Origin: Acidovorax sp. GW101-3H11
Lineage (GTDB): Bacteria; Pseudomonadota; Gammaproteobacteria; Burkholderiales; Burkholderiaceae_C
Direction: 5' to 3'
Length of the DNA: 64,000 nucleotides
Assembly (NCBI RefSeq): GCF_001633105.1
Contig: NZ_LUKZ01000012.1
Location: forward strand, 319,638-383,637
Part shown: positions 55,435 to 64,000 of the stretch, in pieces
Position numbering within the stretch: position 1 is the stretch's first letter
How the letters are laid out: each line of letters begins with the position of its first letter
Position numbers and translations under genes: made by a program
Notes under the pieces: generated by a model
What the model saw: the letters and a program-made list of their open reading frames with translations, nothing else
Databases searched by the model: none
Told to the model about the DNA's origin: nothing

Positions 55435-57747
55435 ATGCTGAGCATTGCCCACAGCCGCCGCCGCAGGCGCCGCCTGGAATGGTCGGTGCTGGCCATGGTG
55501 CTGCTGGGGCTGGTGGCCTGGCTCAGCACGCCCGACAGCCTGGGCCGGGTCAACCACCTGGTGCAGGACGCCGGGCTACGCCTGGTCTCTCGCGCCCCGC
55601 ACCCGGACATCGTGCTCGTGGCCATCGATGACCCCAGCATTGCCGCCATCGGTCGCTGGCCCTGGCGCCGGGCCCTGCATGCTGAACTCATCACGCGCAT
55701 TTCGGCGCAGAACCCGCATGTGATCGGCATGGACGTGTTGTTCAACGAGGCCGACCTGGACTACCCCGAAGACGACCTGCTGCTCACCGATGCCATCCGG
55801 CGCAGCGGTCGGGTGGTGCTGCCCGTGCTGCGGCGCGGCTACGGCCCCACCGGCAACGCCACCGACCTGCCCTGGCCCGCATTTGCCCAGGCCGCCGCCG
55901 ACCTGGGCCATGTGCATGTGGCCCCCGACGGCGATGGGGTGGTGCGCAGCCTGTACCTGCGCGAAGGCCCGGCCGCCGCGCCCTGGCACCACTTCAGCAT
56001 GGCCCTGCAATGTGTGGCGCAGACTCGGCAACCTGGCGCGGCGCCCTGCCCCCGCCCGGCAGCTCTTGCCGCCGATGCAGGCCCCTGGGAGCGCACTGAC
56101 CACGCCCTGATCGCCTACGCAGGCGGCCCCTCGCAGTTCACCACCTACTCTTACATCGACGTGCTGCGCGGCGCAGTGCCCGCCGATGCCTTCCGGGGCA
56201 AATACGTGCTGGTGGGCGCCGCCGCGTCGGGGCTGGGCGATATGTTTGCCACCCCGGTCAGCCAGCAGTCGCGCCTGATGCCGGGGGTGGAGGTGGTGGC
56301 CCACGTGCTGGATGCTCGCCTGTCGGGCGACCAGATTGCCCCCGCGTCGCGAACACTGAACACGCTGTTCAACCTGGCCCCGGTGGCCGCCGCCCTGCTG
56401 GCCCTGCTGCTGATGGGCCCCCTGGCCGCGCTGCTGACCAGCGCGGCGCTGGCCCTGGCCACGCTGCTGCTGAGCGTTGGCCTGCCCTGGTGGGCGGGCC
56501 TGCAGTTTGCCCCGGCGGCTGCCCTGCTGGGGCTGGTGCTGGCCTACCCACTGTGGAGCTGGCGGCGCCTGAGTGCTGCGGCGCATTTTCTGCGGCTGGA
56601 GATGGAGAACCTGCAGCGCCAGGGCCTGTCGATGCGGCTGCGCAGGCGGCCTGGGGACTCGGCCGACTTTCTGGAGCGGCGCATCAATGCGGTCGAGCGC
56701 GCGTCGCGCCAGTTGCGCGACCTGCACCACTTCGTGAGCGAAAGCCTGCAGCAGTTGCCTTCGCCCAGCCTCGTCTGCGACCCCGAGGGCCAGATCCTGC
56801 TGGCCAACCAGGCCGCCCGCGAGCACCTGGGCGGTGGTGCTGAGGCCCCGCTGCAGGGGCAGTCGGTGGTCGATCTGCTGGCCGACCTGGTGCATGCGGG
56901 CAACCGCCAGCCACTCGTCACGCGGGAACACCTGCAACAAAGGTCCATGCCCGAGCACAGCGAAGGCACCGATGCGCAGGGCCGCAGCCTGCTGGTGCAA
57001 TGCAAGCCCTTCACCGACCTGGCCAACGCAGGCTGGCTGCTGACGCTGGTGGACCTCACCGACATGCGCCGTGCCCTGCAGCAGCGCGACCAGGCGATGC
57101 ACTTCATCTCGCACGACATCCGCGCGCCCAACGCTTCCATCCTCACACTGCTGGAGATGCAGCGCGCCTACCCCGGCCGCATGGCAGACGATGAACTGCT
57201 GCGGCGCATCGAGCGCTATGCACAGGCGTCCCTGGGCATGGCCGAAAGCTTTGTGCAGCTGGCCAGCGCGCAGGCACAGGAGTACCGCATGGCGCCGATC
57301 GATCTGGTCGCACTGCTGGCCGAAACCACCGACGACCTCTGGGCCCTGGCCCGCGACAAGCAGGTGGATGTGCGCACCATCGCCTCCCCCGACACCGCCC
57401 TGTGCCTGGGGGACCAGGCCCTGCTGCGCCGCGCCCTCGCCAATGTGATCAACAACGCCATCAAGTTCAGCCCGGAGGGCGGTGTGGTGCAGTGCGCCAT
57501 TGCAGAACGCGGCCCGCACTGGGTGGTGTCGGTGCGCGACCAGGGCCCCGGTATTGCCCCTGAACTGCAGGACAAGCTGTTCACGCCCTACCAAAGGCTG
57601 CACGACCGCAGCCACCCTGCCGTGCAAGGCGTGGGCCTGGGCCTGGCGCTGGTGGCTACCGTGGTGCAGCGCCACGGCGGCAGCCTGGAGGTGGACAGCG
57701 ACACGGGGCGGGGCGCCGAGTTCCGGCTGGTGCTGCCCCGCAGCTAG
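55435..57747 (+). CDS. CHASE2 histidine kinase
   Basis: Membrane sensor kinase, 770 residues. N-terminal helix, CHASE2 domain (about 45-310: VAIDDPSIAAIGRWPW, VIGMDVLF, YVLVGAAASGLGDMFATP), three helices (about 310-385), a helical linker, a PAS-like segment (about 440-545), HisKA with H560 in FISHDIRAPNAS, and the ATPase domain with N box (NVINNAIKFSPEGG), DQGPGIAP and GVGLGLALV. All kinase boxes are intact. Downstream of the LysM-FecR and OmpR genes and probably phosphorylates that regulator. Confidence 0.94.
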   Translation: MLSIAHSRRRRRRLEWSVLAMVLLGLVAWLSTPDSLGRVNHLVQDAGLRLVSRAPHPDIVLVAIDDPSIAAIGRWPWRRALHAELITRISAQNPHVIGMDVLFNEADLDYPEDDLLLTDAIRRSGRVVLPVLRRGYGPTGNATDLPWPAFAQAAADLGHVHVAPDGDGVVRSLYLREGPAAAPWHHFSMALQCVAQTRQPGAAPCPRPAALAADAGPWERTDHALIAYAGGPSQFTTYSYIDVLRGAVPADAFRGKYVLVGAAASGLGDMFATPVSQQSRLMPGVEVVAHVLDARLSGDQIAPASRTLNTLFNLAPVAAALLALLLMGPLAALLTSAALALATLLLSVGLPWWAGLQFAPAAALLGLVLAYPLWSWRRLSAAAHFLRLEMENLQRQGLSMRLRRRPGDSADFLERRINAVERASRQLRDLHHFVSESLQQLPSPSLVCDPEGQILLANQAAREHLGGGAEAPLQGQSVVDLLADLVHAGNRQPLVTREHLQQRSMPEHSEGTDAQGRSLLVQCKPFTDLANAGWLLTLVDLTDMRRALQQRDQAMHFISHDIRAPNASILTLLEMQRAYPGRMADDELLRRIERYAQASLGMAESFVQLASAQAQEYRMAPIDLVALLAETTDDLWALARDKQVDVRTIASPDTALCLGDQALLRRALANVINNAIKFSPEGGVVQCAIAERGPHWVVSVRDQGPGIAPELQDKLFTPYQRLHDRSHPAVQGVGLGLALVATVVQRHGGSLEVDSDTGRGAEFRLVLPRS

Positions 57748-57770
57748 CACAGGCCAGAAGACAGCGAGGG

Positions 57771-58916
57771 CTAAACCGCCCTGCCGCCCGCCGCACCTGC
57801 CGCGCCCACCGTGCCTGCGATGGAAGCAGATGCACGCAAATAATCCAGCACCGCCTCCCGGTCGCCCTGGAACACGATGCGACCCGCCCGCTGGCGCTGC
57901 TGGTAGGCGTACATCGGGTCGTAGTAATCGCGCACCAGCAGGGCGATCCAGTCCCGGTGCAGCGCGGGGTCTGCATGGTCTTTTTGACGCGCCAGCGCCA
58001 CCAGCATGGTCGCGCGCAGTGCCCGGTGCCGGTCGCCGCCCAGGCGCTTGGCGAGTTTGTCCAGGCTTTCGAGCAAGCGGGCCGCAAACAGATCGGTGCC
58101 CACCGCCTCACCATGGGCTGCCACAAAGTCAGCGCATTGCTGCACCACATAGTCCCGCAGGATGCGTTCGACCCGGGCATCAAAGCCGTCGTCCAGGCAC
58201 ACGATGGGGGCCTGCTCCAGCCGCTGCCGCAGCGCCAACGGCACAGAGCAACTGCCCACATGCCGCCCCTCGTCTTCGACCACAAACGCCCCATGCCCTC
58301 GGTCGCGTTTTTTGAGCAAATCAATGGCCAGCCGGTTTTCAAAATCGATCTGCGACGGCTGGCCACTCACACGCTGGCCAAAGCTGGAGCCCCGGTGGTT
58401 GGCAAAGCCCTCCAGGTCCAGCCCCTGGGCCAGTTGCGCGATCACCTCGGTCTTGCCGGTGCCAGTGAGACCGCCCAGCACCACAAAACCGCACTGCGCC
58501 GAGGCCGCCTCCAGGGTGTCGATGAGAAAACCGCGCAGGGCCTTGTAGCCGCCCTGCACGCGGGGGTAGTCGATGCCCGCCTCGCTTTTCAGCCACTGCT
58601 GGACGATCTGGGACCGCAGTCCACCCCGAAAGCAATAAAGCACGCCCCCCGGATGGGCCTGTGCAAACTGTGCCCAGGCCGCAATGCGGGCCTGCTTGGT
58701 GGCCCCGGACACCAGTTGGTGCCCCAAGGCAATCGCCGCGTCCTGCCCCTTGTGCTTGTAGCAGGTGCCCACCTGCTGGCGTTCGCCATCGTCCATCAGT
58801 GGGCGGTTGACCACCCCGGGGAACGCGCCCTGCGCAAACTCCACCGGCGCCCGCACATCCATCATGGGCACACCGTTCAGCAACAGGTGCCGGTAGTCCG
58901 ACAGAGCGGCCAACAT
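57771..58916 (-). CDS. mnmH: tRNA 2-selenouridine synthase
   Basis: Also known as SelU/YbbB; replaces sulfur by selenium in the 2-thiouridine of some tRNA wobble positions using selenophosphate. The 381-residue protein has a rhodanese domain (about 1-125) with Cys in [12 protein letters not shown], and a P-loop domain ([11 protein letters not shown], about 150-160). The ATG overlaps the selD stop by one base. The partner of selD; no selA or selB is in the window, so selenium may go only to tRNA, but that cannot be settled here. Confidence 0.95.
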   Translation of the reverse strand: MLAALSDYRHLLLNGVPMMDVRAPVEFAQGAFPGVVNRPLMDDGERQQVGTCYKHKGQDAAIALGHQLVSGATKQARIAAWAQFAQAHPGGVLYCFRGGLRSQIVQQWLKSEAGIDYPRVQGGYKALRGFLIDTLEAASAQCGFVVLGGLTGTGKTEVIAQLAQGLDLEGFANHRGSSFGQRVSGQPSQIDFENRLAIDLLKKRDRGHGAFVVEDEGRHVGSCSVPLALRQRLEQAPIVCLDDGFDARVERILRDYVVQQCADFVAAHGEAVGTDLFAARLLESLDKLAKRLGGDRHRALRATMLVALARQKDHADPALHRDWIALLVRDYYDPMYAYQQRQRAGRIVFQGDREAVLDYLRASASIAGTVGAAGAAGGRAV

Positions 58917-59968
58917 CAGCGCAACACCACGGCCAGGGCGCGCCGCTCCGTCATCTGGCCAATGGGTGCCAGCGCCAGGCCCAGCCCGCTTGCCACCGTC
59001 AGAAACTCGTCCTCGCCTTCGGGGCTCACGGCCACCAGCAGCCCGCCGCTGGTCTGCGGGTCGCACAGCAGGTGCTTCTGCTCGTCGGTCAGCGGCGCAA
59101 TCTTGGCGCCGTAGCTGTCGAAATTGCGCTGCGTGCCGCCGGGCACGCAGCCCTGGTCCATGTAGTGCTCCACCCCCGCCAGGCGCGGCACGGCTGCGTA
59201 GTCGATCTCGGCGCTCAGGCCACTGCCATCGGCCATCTCGACCAGATGCCCCAGCAGGCCAAAACCTGTCACATCGGTCATTGCCTTGACCCCCGCCAAC
59301 CGGCCAAAGCGGCTGCCGGGTTGGTTCAGCGTGCACATCAGGTCGCGCGCCACACCCACGTCCTGCGGGCGCAGCCGGGCTTTTTTCTCGGCCGTGGTCA
59401 GGATGCCAATGCCCAGGGGCTTGGTCAGGTACAGGCGGCAACCCGCCGTGGCGGTGTCGTTGCGTTTGAGGTGGCGCTTTTCCACCACCCCGGTCACCGC
59501 CAGGCCAAAGATGGGCTCCGGCGCATCGATGGAATGCCCACCCGCCAGCGGAATGCCCGCCGCATCACACACGGCCCGCCCGCCGCGCACCACCTCGCGC
59601 GCGACCTCGGGGGGCAGGACATTCACCGGCCAGCCCAGGATGGCAATCGCCATCAGCGGGTCGGCCCCCATGGCGTAGATGTCGCTGATGGCATTGGTGG
59701 CTGCGATGCGGCCAAAGTCAAAGGGGTCGTCCACGATGGGCATGAAGAAGTCGGTGGTGGACACCACCCCGCGCTCGCCATCCAGCGCATACACGGCCGC
59801 ATCGTCGCGCGAGGTGTTGCCCACCCACAGCCGGGGGTCCAGGTTCTGCGCCCCGCTGCCCGCCAGGATCACATCCAGCACCTGGGGGCTGATCTTGCAG
59901 CCGCAGCCTGCGCCGTGGCTGTATTGGGTCAGGCGGATGGGAGGGTTCGTTGGCAGTTCTGGGGACAT
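58916..59968 (-). CDS. selD: Selenide, water dikinase
   Basis: Makes selenophosphate from selenide and ATP. The 350-residue protein has the catalytic loop [10 protein letters not shown] with Cys (not selenocysteine), the ATP/metal residues in TSRDDAAVY and [20 protein letters not shown], and the AIR-synthase fold. Upstream partner of mnmH in a two-gene operon. Full length and intact. Confidence 0.96.
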   Translation of the reverse strand: MSPELPTNPPIRLTQYSHGAGCGCKISPQVLDVILAGSGAQNLDPRLWVGNTSRDDAAVYALDGERGVVSTTDFFMPIVDDPFDFGRIAATNAISDIYAMGADPLMAIAILGWPVNVLPPEVAREVVRGGRAVCDAAGIPLAGGHSIDAPEPIFGLAVTGVVEKRHLKRNDTATAGCRLYLTKPLGIGILTTAEKKARLRPQDVGVARDLMCTLNQPGSRFGRLAGVKAMTDVTGFGLLGHLVEMADGSGLSAEIDYAAVPRLAGVEHYMDQGCVPGGTQRNFDSYGAKIAPLTDEQKHLLCDPQTSGGLLVAVSPEGEDEFLTVASGLGLALAPIGQMTERRALAVVLR

Positions 59969-60252
59969 ACAGGATTCTTTCCGGGCATCAGGCGCAAACC
60001 GCGCAGCCCTCCATTCTGGCGGTGAGGGCCCGGCGGCTCAACACGCCAGCCCCATCCCCCCATGCCCGTGAGCAATCCGCAGAAGCTGCTGGGCGGTATA
60101 CCGGGCTGGACATAGTCCCTTCCCCTTCGCCCCCTAGAATTGCACCAGACCGGTGCAGTGGCGCTGCACAGCCACCCCCAGGCAACGGCCGTGCCTCGCA
60201 GGCCCGTCGCCCTCCCCCCAACCCCACCATTTCGCCAGCCCCCCATCCATTC

Positions 60253-61401
60253 ATGCTCAGTCTTGACCTTCGCTCCCTGACCATCATGGCGGGCCTGATC
60301 GGCATCGTGATGGGGCTGGTCTTGCTGGGCTTGCGACGCAGCTACCCGGCGTCGATCCGGGGCATGCGGCTTTGGGGCGCGGCGCCCCTGCTGTGTGCCG
60401 GCTCCACCCTGTTTTATGGCCTGGACGGCGTGCTCCCGCCCACCCTCGTGGCCCTGACGGGCAACGCGCTGCTGCTGGTGGGTGTCACGCTGTTTCTGCT
60501 GGGGAGCGAGCGGCTGTATGGCCTGCCATCCTCAGGCCGCCGCTGGGCTGCGGTGATCGCGGTGGTTTTGCTGGTCCTCGCCTTCTTCATGCATGGCCAC
60601 CCGGACTACCGCATCCGGGTGCTGGTCTTCAGCGGCACCCTGGCAGCCATCGTGGCAGAACATGCACGCCTGCTGGGCCGCCATGGCAGCCAGGGCTTCG
60701 CCCCCCGCTTCACGGCCATGGTGCTGTGGGGGCAGGCAGCGGTGCTGGTCTGCCGTGCAGTGTCCACCCTGTGGCTGGACCAGGCGGACACCCAGCGCTT
60801 CGCGCAGTCCTTCGTCCAGACCCTCTACATCGCGGCCTTCAGCTTCTCGGTGCTGCTGGTCAGCATCGGGGTCTTGCTGATGGCCGGCGAGCGTGTGCGC
60901 GCAGAGTTTGAGTACCTGGCCACCCACGACTCCCTGACGGGGGCCCACACCCGCCGGTCCGTGCTGGCGGCCTGCGCCGACGAGCTGGCCCGCTGGAGCC
61001 GCTACAGCAAACCGTTCTCGCTGCTGATCCTGGACATCGACCACTTCAAGCGCGTCAACGACGCACATGGGCACCTTGCAGGTGACCAGGTCCTCACACG
61101 CTTTGTGCGGCTTGCCGAGTCGCACCTGCGATCGGCCGACCGGCTCGGGCGCTACGGGGGCGAAGAATTCATGGTGCTGCTGCCAGAAACCGACAGCGCC
61201 GCCGCCCAGGCCGTGGCCGAACGCATGCGCGCAGCACTCGACGCCACCCCGGAGGCCGCAGGCCTGCCGCACTGCACCGTCAGCATCGGGGTGACCACGG
61301 CGCAACCCGGCGACGAATCGGTTGATGCCCTGATCGCACGCGCGGATGCCGCCCTCTACGAGGCCAAGGCACAAGGCCGCAACCAGGTTCGGGTCGGCTG
61401 A
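60253..61401 (+). CDS. Membrane diguanylate cyclase
   Basis: Makes cyclic di-GMP. The 382-residue protein has about six to seven N-terminal helices (about 10-215), of a MASE-like arrangement I cannot name, and a GGDEF domain (about 225-380): HDSLTGAHTRR, DIDHFKRVNDAHGHLAGD, active site GGEEF, and the inhibitory RxxD (RSAD) five residues before it. ATG at 60253. It stands alone. Confidence 0.92.
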   Translation: MLSLDLRSLTIMAGLIGIVMGLVLLGLRRSYPASIRGMRLWGAAPLLCAGSTLFYGLDGVLPPTLVALTGNALLLVGVTLFLLGSERLYGLPSSGRRWAAVIAVVLLVLAFFMHGHPDYRIRVLVFSGTLAAIVAEHARLLGRHGSQGFAPRFTAMVLWGQAAVLVCRAVSTLWLDQADTQRFAQSFVQTLYIAAFSFSVLLVSIGVLLMAGERVRAEFEYLATHDSLTGAHTRRSVLAACADELARWSRYSKPFSLLILDIDHFKRVNDAHGHLAGDQVLTRFVRLAESHLRSADRLGRYGGEEFMVLLPETDSAAAQAVAERMRAALDATPEAAGLPHCTVSIGVTTAQPGDESVDALIARADAALYEAKAQGRNQVRVG

Positions 61402-61448
61402 AGAACTATTGGGAAGGGAAAGCGTGGACAAGAGGGCCCAGAAACCAG

Positions 61449-61486
61449 AAAGGGTTTGCTTCTATTTTCATAGCAGCAAACCCTTT
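61449..61486 (-). terminator. Terminator-like hairpin after tRNA-Ser
   Basis: A perfect 12-bp stem AAAGGGTTTGCT/AGCAAACCCTTT (61449-61460, 61475-61486) seven bases past the tRNA. Its loop is mostly the interspersed core GCTTCTATTTTCATAGC (61458-61474). The T-run is short (TTTCTGG). Confidence 0.6.
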
Positions 61487-61491
61487 GGATA

Positions 61492-61582
<91 letters not shown>

Positions 61583-61599
61583 TGTGAGTCGAAGCTGCG

Positions 61600-61605
61600 A
61601 TTATA
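61600..61605 (-). promoter_or_regulatory. -10 box of tRNA-Ser promoter
   Basis: TATAAT on the minus strand ending 17 bases before the tRNA start, followed by a GC-rich discriminator. The -35 at 17 bases (TCTGAG) is weak. Confidence 0.6.
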
Positions 61606-61656
61606 GCAAGGTTTTTCCGGCGCTCAGACGGGTTGCTACGGCATGGTCCGCCTGCC

Positions 61657-62883
61657 TCAGCCGTGGCGGCGAACAATGTGCCCAGGCCCCAGGTCTGTGC
61701 ACGCCCTGGCGCCCAGCATGGCGAGGTTGCGGTCCACCTCGTCGCGCAGCAGCCCGATGGCGTGTTGCACCCCGGCCTCCCCAGCCACAGCGGCCGCGTA
61801 GTTGAAGGGGCGCCCCACCAGCACCATGCGTGCGCCCAGCGCAATGGCCTTGAGCACGTCGGAGCCACGCCGGAAGCCCCCATCGATGAGCACCGGGAAA
61901 GCAGGACCCACGGCTGCCACCACGGCCTCCAGCACGCGCATGGCGGACACGGCGCCGTCGAGCTGGCGGCCGCCATGGTTGGACAGCACCACCCCGTCGG
62001 CCCCCAGGTTTCGGGCCTGCAATGCGTCTTCCACGCGGAGCACGCCTTTGACAACCAGCGGCCCCTTCCAGCGGCGACGGATGGCCTCCAGATGGTTCCA
62101 GCTGAGGTGGTCGCGCGCGGAGAAGTCGCGCAGCACGGAAGACGACACAATGGGCGCGCCCCGCGTGGCGAACGAGTTCTCGAAGTGCGGCATGCCATGG
62201 CGCAGCAGCGTGCGCACAAAGGTGCCCGCCACCCAGCGTGGCCGCACCAGGCCGTCCCAGGCCAGGCGCAGGCCGGGCCTGAGCGGTGTTGAAAAGCCCG
62301 TGCGGATGTTGTTCTCGCGGTTGGCCGAGATGGGTATGTCCACCGTGACCACCAGCGTGCGAAAACCTGCGCGCTCCACGCGGTCGATGAGCGCATCGAT
62401 GCGCGCCTGGTCGCCGGGTAGATAGGCCTGGAACCAGGTGCCAGGACTCTCGCGCGCCACTTCTTCCATCGGGATCAGCGAGGTGCCGCTCATGACCGAC
62501 ACGATGCCTGCACGCTGCGCCGCACACGCCAGCACCAGATCGCCCCGGTAGGTGGACAACGCATTGATGCCCATGGGTGCAATGCCGAACGGGCTGCTGT
62601 AGCGCTCGCCAAACAGCTCCACGGCCTGGGAGCGCTGCGAGACGTCGCGCAGCACACGCGTGGTGAAGGCGTATTCGCCAAACACCTCGCGGTTGTCGCG
62701 CAGCGAGGCGTTGTCTTCCGCCGCGCCTGCGATGTAGCCAAAAATGGGCCGGGGCAGACGCCTGCGTGCGGCGTCCTCAAAGTCGTGCAGCGACAGCATG
62801 CGGCGCAGCACGGCAGGGGAGCGTTGCGGGGCGCCCGGCGTGGGCGATAAAGCGGGGGACACGGAATCAATGGCGGTGGTCAT
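61657..62883 (-). CDS. FMN-dependent alpha-hydroxyacid dehydrogenase
   Basis: Flavoenzyme of the lactate/mandelate dehydrogenase and glycolate oxidase family, 408 residues. The catalytic core shows GYIAGAAEDNASLRDN, SPFGIAPMG, the substrate/FMN residues in SNHGGRQLD (active-site His), and IDGGFRRGSDVLKA with GRPFNYA. Substrate not fixed by sequence; L-lactate and mandelate are the usual ones. Start MTTAIDS is a guess, another ATG is 11 codons up and neither has a clear ribosome site. Divergent from a LysR gene that probably controls it. Confidence 0.9.
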   Translation of the reverse strand: MTTAIDSVSPALSPTPGAPQRSPAVLRRMLSLHDFEDAARRRLPRPIFGYIAGAAEDNASLRDNREVFGEYAFTTRVLRDVSQRSQAVELFGERYSSPFGIAPMGINALSTYRGDLVLACAAQRAGIVSVMSGTSLIPMEEVARESPGTWFQAYLPGDQARIDALIDRVERAGFRTLVVTVDIPISANRENNIRTGFSTPLRPGLRLAWDGLVRPRWVAGTFVRTLLRHGMPHFENSFATRGAPIVSSSVLRDFSARDHLSWNHLEAIRRRWKGPLVVKGVLRVEDALQARNLGADGVVLSNHGGRQLDGAVSAMRVLEAVVAAVGPAFPVLIDGGFRRGSDVLKAIALGARMVLVGRPFNYAAAVAGEAGVQHAIGLLRDEVDRNLAMLGARACTDLGPGHIVRRHG

Positions 62884-62965
62884 GGTGTGGACATCGGTGC
62901 AGGCGCTCAGACGCATTCAGACGCGTTCATGCAAGCCCCCACTCTAGGCAACATTCCATGCGCAC

Positions 62966-63001
62966 AAAAGCGAAATATCTAGAATGAAATCGTTCGCTTT
63001 T
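62966..63001. promoter_or_regulatory. Inverted repeat between dehydrogenase and LysR genes
   Basis: AAAAGCGAA (62966-62974) and its exact complement TTCGCTTTT (62993-63001), 18-base spacer, in the divergent intergenic region 14 bases before the LysR start. A likely regulator site. Confidence 0.5.
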
Positions 63002-63014
63002 TCGACCAAAGACC

Positions 63015-63914
63015 ATGCCGACCCCTTCCATCAAGCAGCTCGAAGCCTTCTGGTGGGCCGCCACCTGCGCCAACTTCACCACCGCTGCAGACCGTGTGCA
63101 TGTGTCGGTGTCGTCGTTGTCCAAGCGCATCGCCGAGCTGGAGTCGGCGCTGGGCCAGCCGCTGTTCGACCGCAGCGGCCACCGCGCCGTGCTCACCGAA
63201 GCGGGCGAGCGCCTGTTGCCCGCAGCGCTCGATGTGCTCCAGGCCATGACGGCGCTGGGCCAGGCGGTGGACGCGCGCGCCACACTCACCGGCCGGTGCC
63301 GTTTTGGCGTGGGCGATCTCTCGGCGCTCACCTGGCTGCCCACCTTTGTGGCCGCCGCCCGGCACGCCCACCCCCGCCTCACGCTGGAGCCCGTGGTGGA
63401 TGTGGGCAGCGTGCTAGAGCGCCGCCTGGACGATGGCGAGCTGGACTTTGCCGTGATCGCCGGGCGCTCGTCCCGCAGCAGCCTGCTGTCGCAACCGATA
63501 GGCGCTGCCCACTTCACCTGGGCGGCCGCACCAGGCCTGCCCGGCGCGGGCAGGATGGGCGCCGGGGCCTTGCTGCAACGCCATGCCCTGGTCACCCTGC
63601 CCCCCGGCGCGGGCACCACGCGGCTGCTGGACGACTGGCTGCTGGCGCACCGCGTCACGGTGGGCGAGCGCATCCTGTGCAACAGCTGGGGGGCCGTGGC
63701 GGGAATGCTGCGCGCGGGTGTGGGGGTGGGGTTTTTGCCTGCTGGCTGGGCCCACACCCTGGGCCTGCGCGCGGTGGGTGGGCGCACGCCGCTGGCGCCC
63801 CTGCACTACGCATACCAATGGCGGCGGGGCGATACGCGGGCGCTGGTGGCAGCCATGTTGCGCCTGGCCCAGGCGCAGGTGGATTTTTCAGCTCCCCCCG
63901 CTCTGGCGGCCTGA
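63015..63914 (+). CDS. LysR-family transcriptional regulator
   Basis: A 299-residue regulator with N-terminal winged helix (FTTAADRVHVSVSSLSKRIAELESALG, about 22-48) and periplasmic-binding-like effector domain (about 90-290). It ends VDFSAPPALAA. Divergent from the alpha-hydroxyacid dehydrogenase, its probable target; an inverted repeat lies between them. From 63915 to the window end nothing further is recognised. Confidence 0.92.
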   Translation: MPTPSIKQLEAFWWAATCANFTTAADRVHVSVSSLSKRIAELESALGQPLFDRSGHRAVLTEAGERLLPAALDVLQAMTALGQAVDARATLTGRCRFGVGDLSALTWLPTFVAAARHAHPRLTLEPVVDVGSVLERRLDDGELDFAVIAGRSSRSSLLSQPIGAAHFTWAAAPGLPGAGRMGAGALLQRHALVTLPPGAGTTRLLDDWLLAHRVTVGERILCNSWGAVAGMLRAGVGVGFLPAGWAHTLGLRAVGGRTPLAPLHYAYQWRRGDTRALVAAMLRLAQAQVDFSAPPALAA

Positions 63915-64000
63915 GCCCGTGCACAAGGCTTTACCCAAGGTCATTCGCGTGGCACCCATACGCGTCACGCCTGCACGAACGGGAAGTGAAAAACACAACG

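Overview
The window is a GC-rich, densely coded stretch of chromosome from a motile, free-living member of the Burkholderiales. It most likely belongs to the Comamonadaceae, close to Acidovorax. This rests on the protein types, the pair ileS-lspA, the TctA/TctB transporter, and a short interspersed repeat (17-base GCTAY-N8-TAGC core) that I associate with this family. No plasmid, prophage or CRISPR signature is visible. I assigned about 48 protein genes, one frameshifted gene and one tRNA.

Left part (1-18.5 kb): the end of ileS with lspA and a clean terminator, a Na/phosphate symporter with a Pho-box-like site upstream, flagellin with a good sigma-28 promoter, a LysR/epimerase divergent pair, a quinone oxidoreductase-Nudix operon, a 271-bp MITE-like palindromic element, two EamA exporters, and a periplasmic TRAP-type binding protein placed 4 bp before a membrane GGDEF-EAL protein. 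An SDR-like protein without its catalytic Tyr/Lys and an SH3/M48 protease pair complete this part.

Middle (18.5-45.7 kb): a DUF3422 membrane protein, tctBA without a binding-protein gene, an operon of DNA-deoxyinosine glycosylase, spermidine-synthase-like protein and an orphan GspE-type ATPase, tatD-like nuclease, then a protease-MoxR-DUF58-VWA operon. lolC-lolD, a COG4255-type protein with recJ, three chemoreceptors (two of them sharing an 809-bp indel-free near-identical signalling segment, and one of those frameshifted), the PHP phosphatase/YciO pair, a site-2 protease and trpS follow.

Right part (45.7-64 kb): the most unusual region is 45.7-57.7 kb. A CHASE2-adenylate cyclase is encoded with a FecR-TPR-beta-barrel protein on the minus strand. 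On the plus strand lie two lipoprotein genes, an OmpR-type regulator, a LysM-FecR protein and a CHASE2-histidine kinase. The two halves look like parallel branches (cAMP and phosphorelay) of one cell-envelope signalling system, each pairing a CHASE2 sensor with a FecR-domain envelope protein. The window closes with selD-mnmH (selenophosphate and tRNA 2-selenouridine), a diguanylate cyclase, tRNA-Ser(CGA), and an FMN alpha-hydroxyacid dehydrogenase divergent from a LysR regulator.
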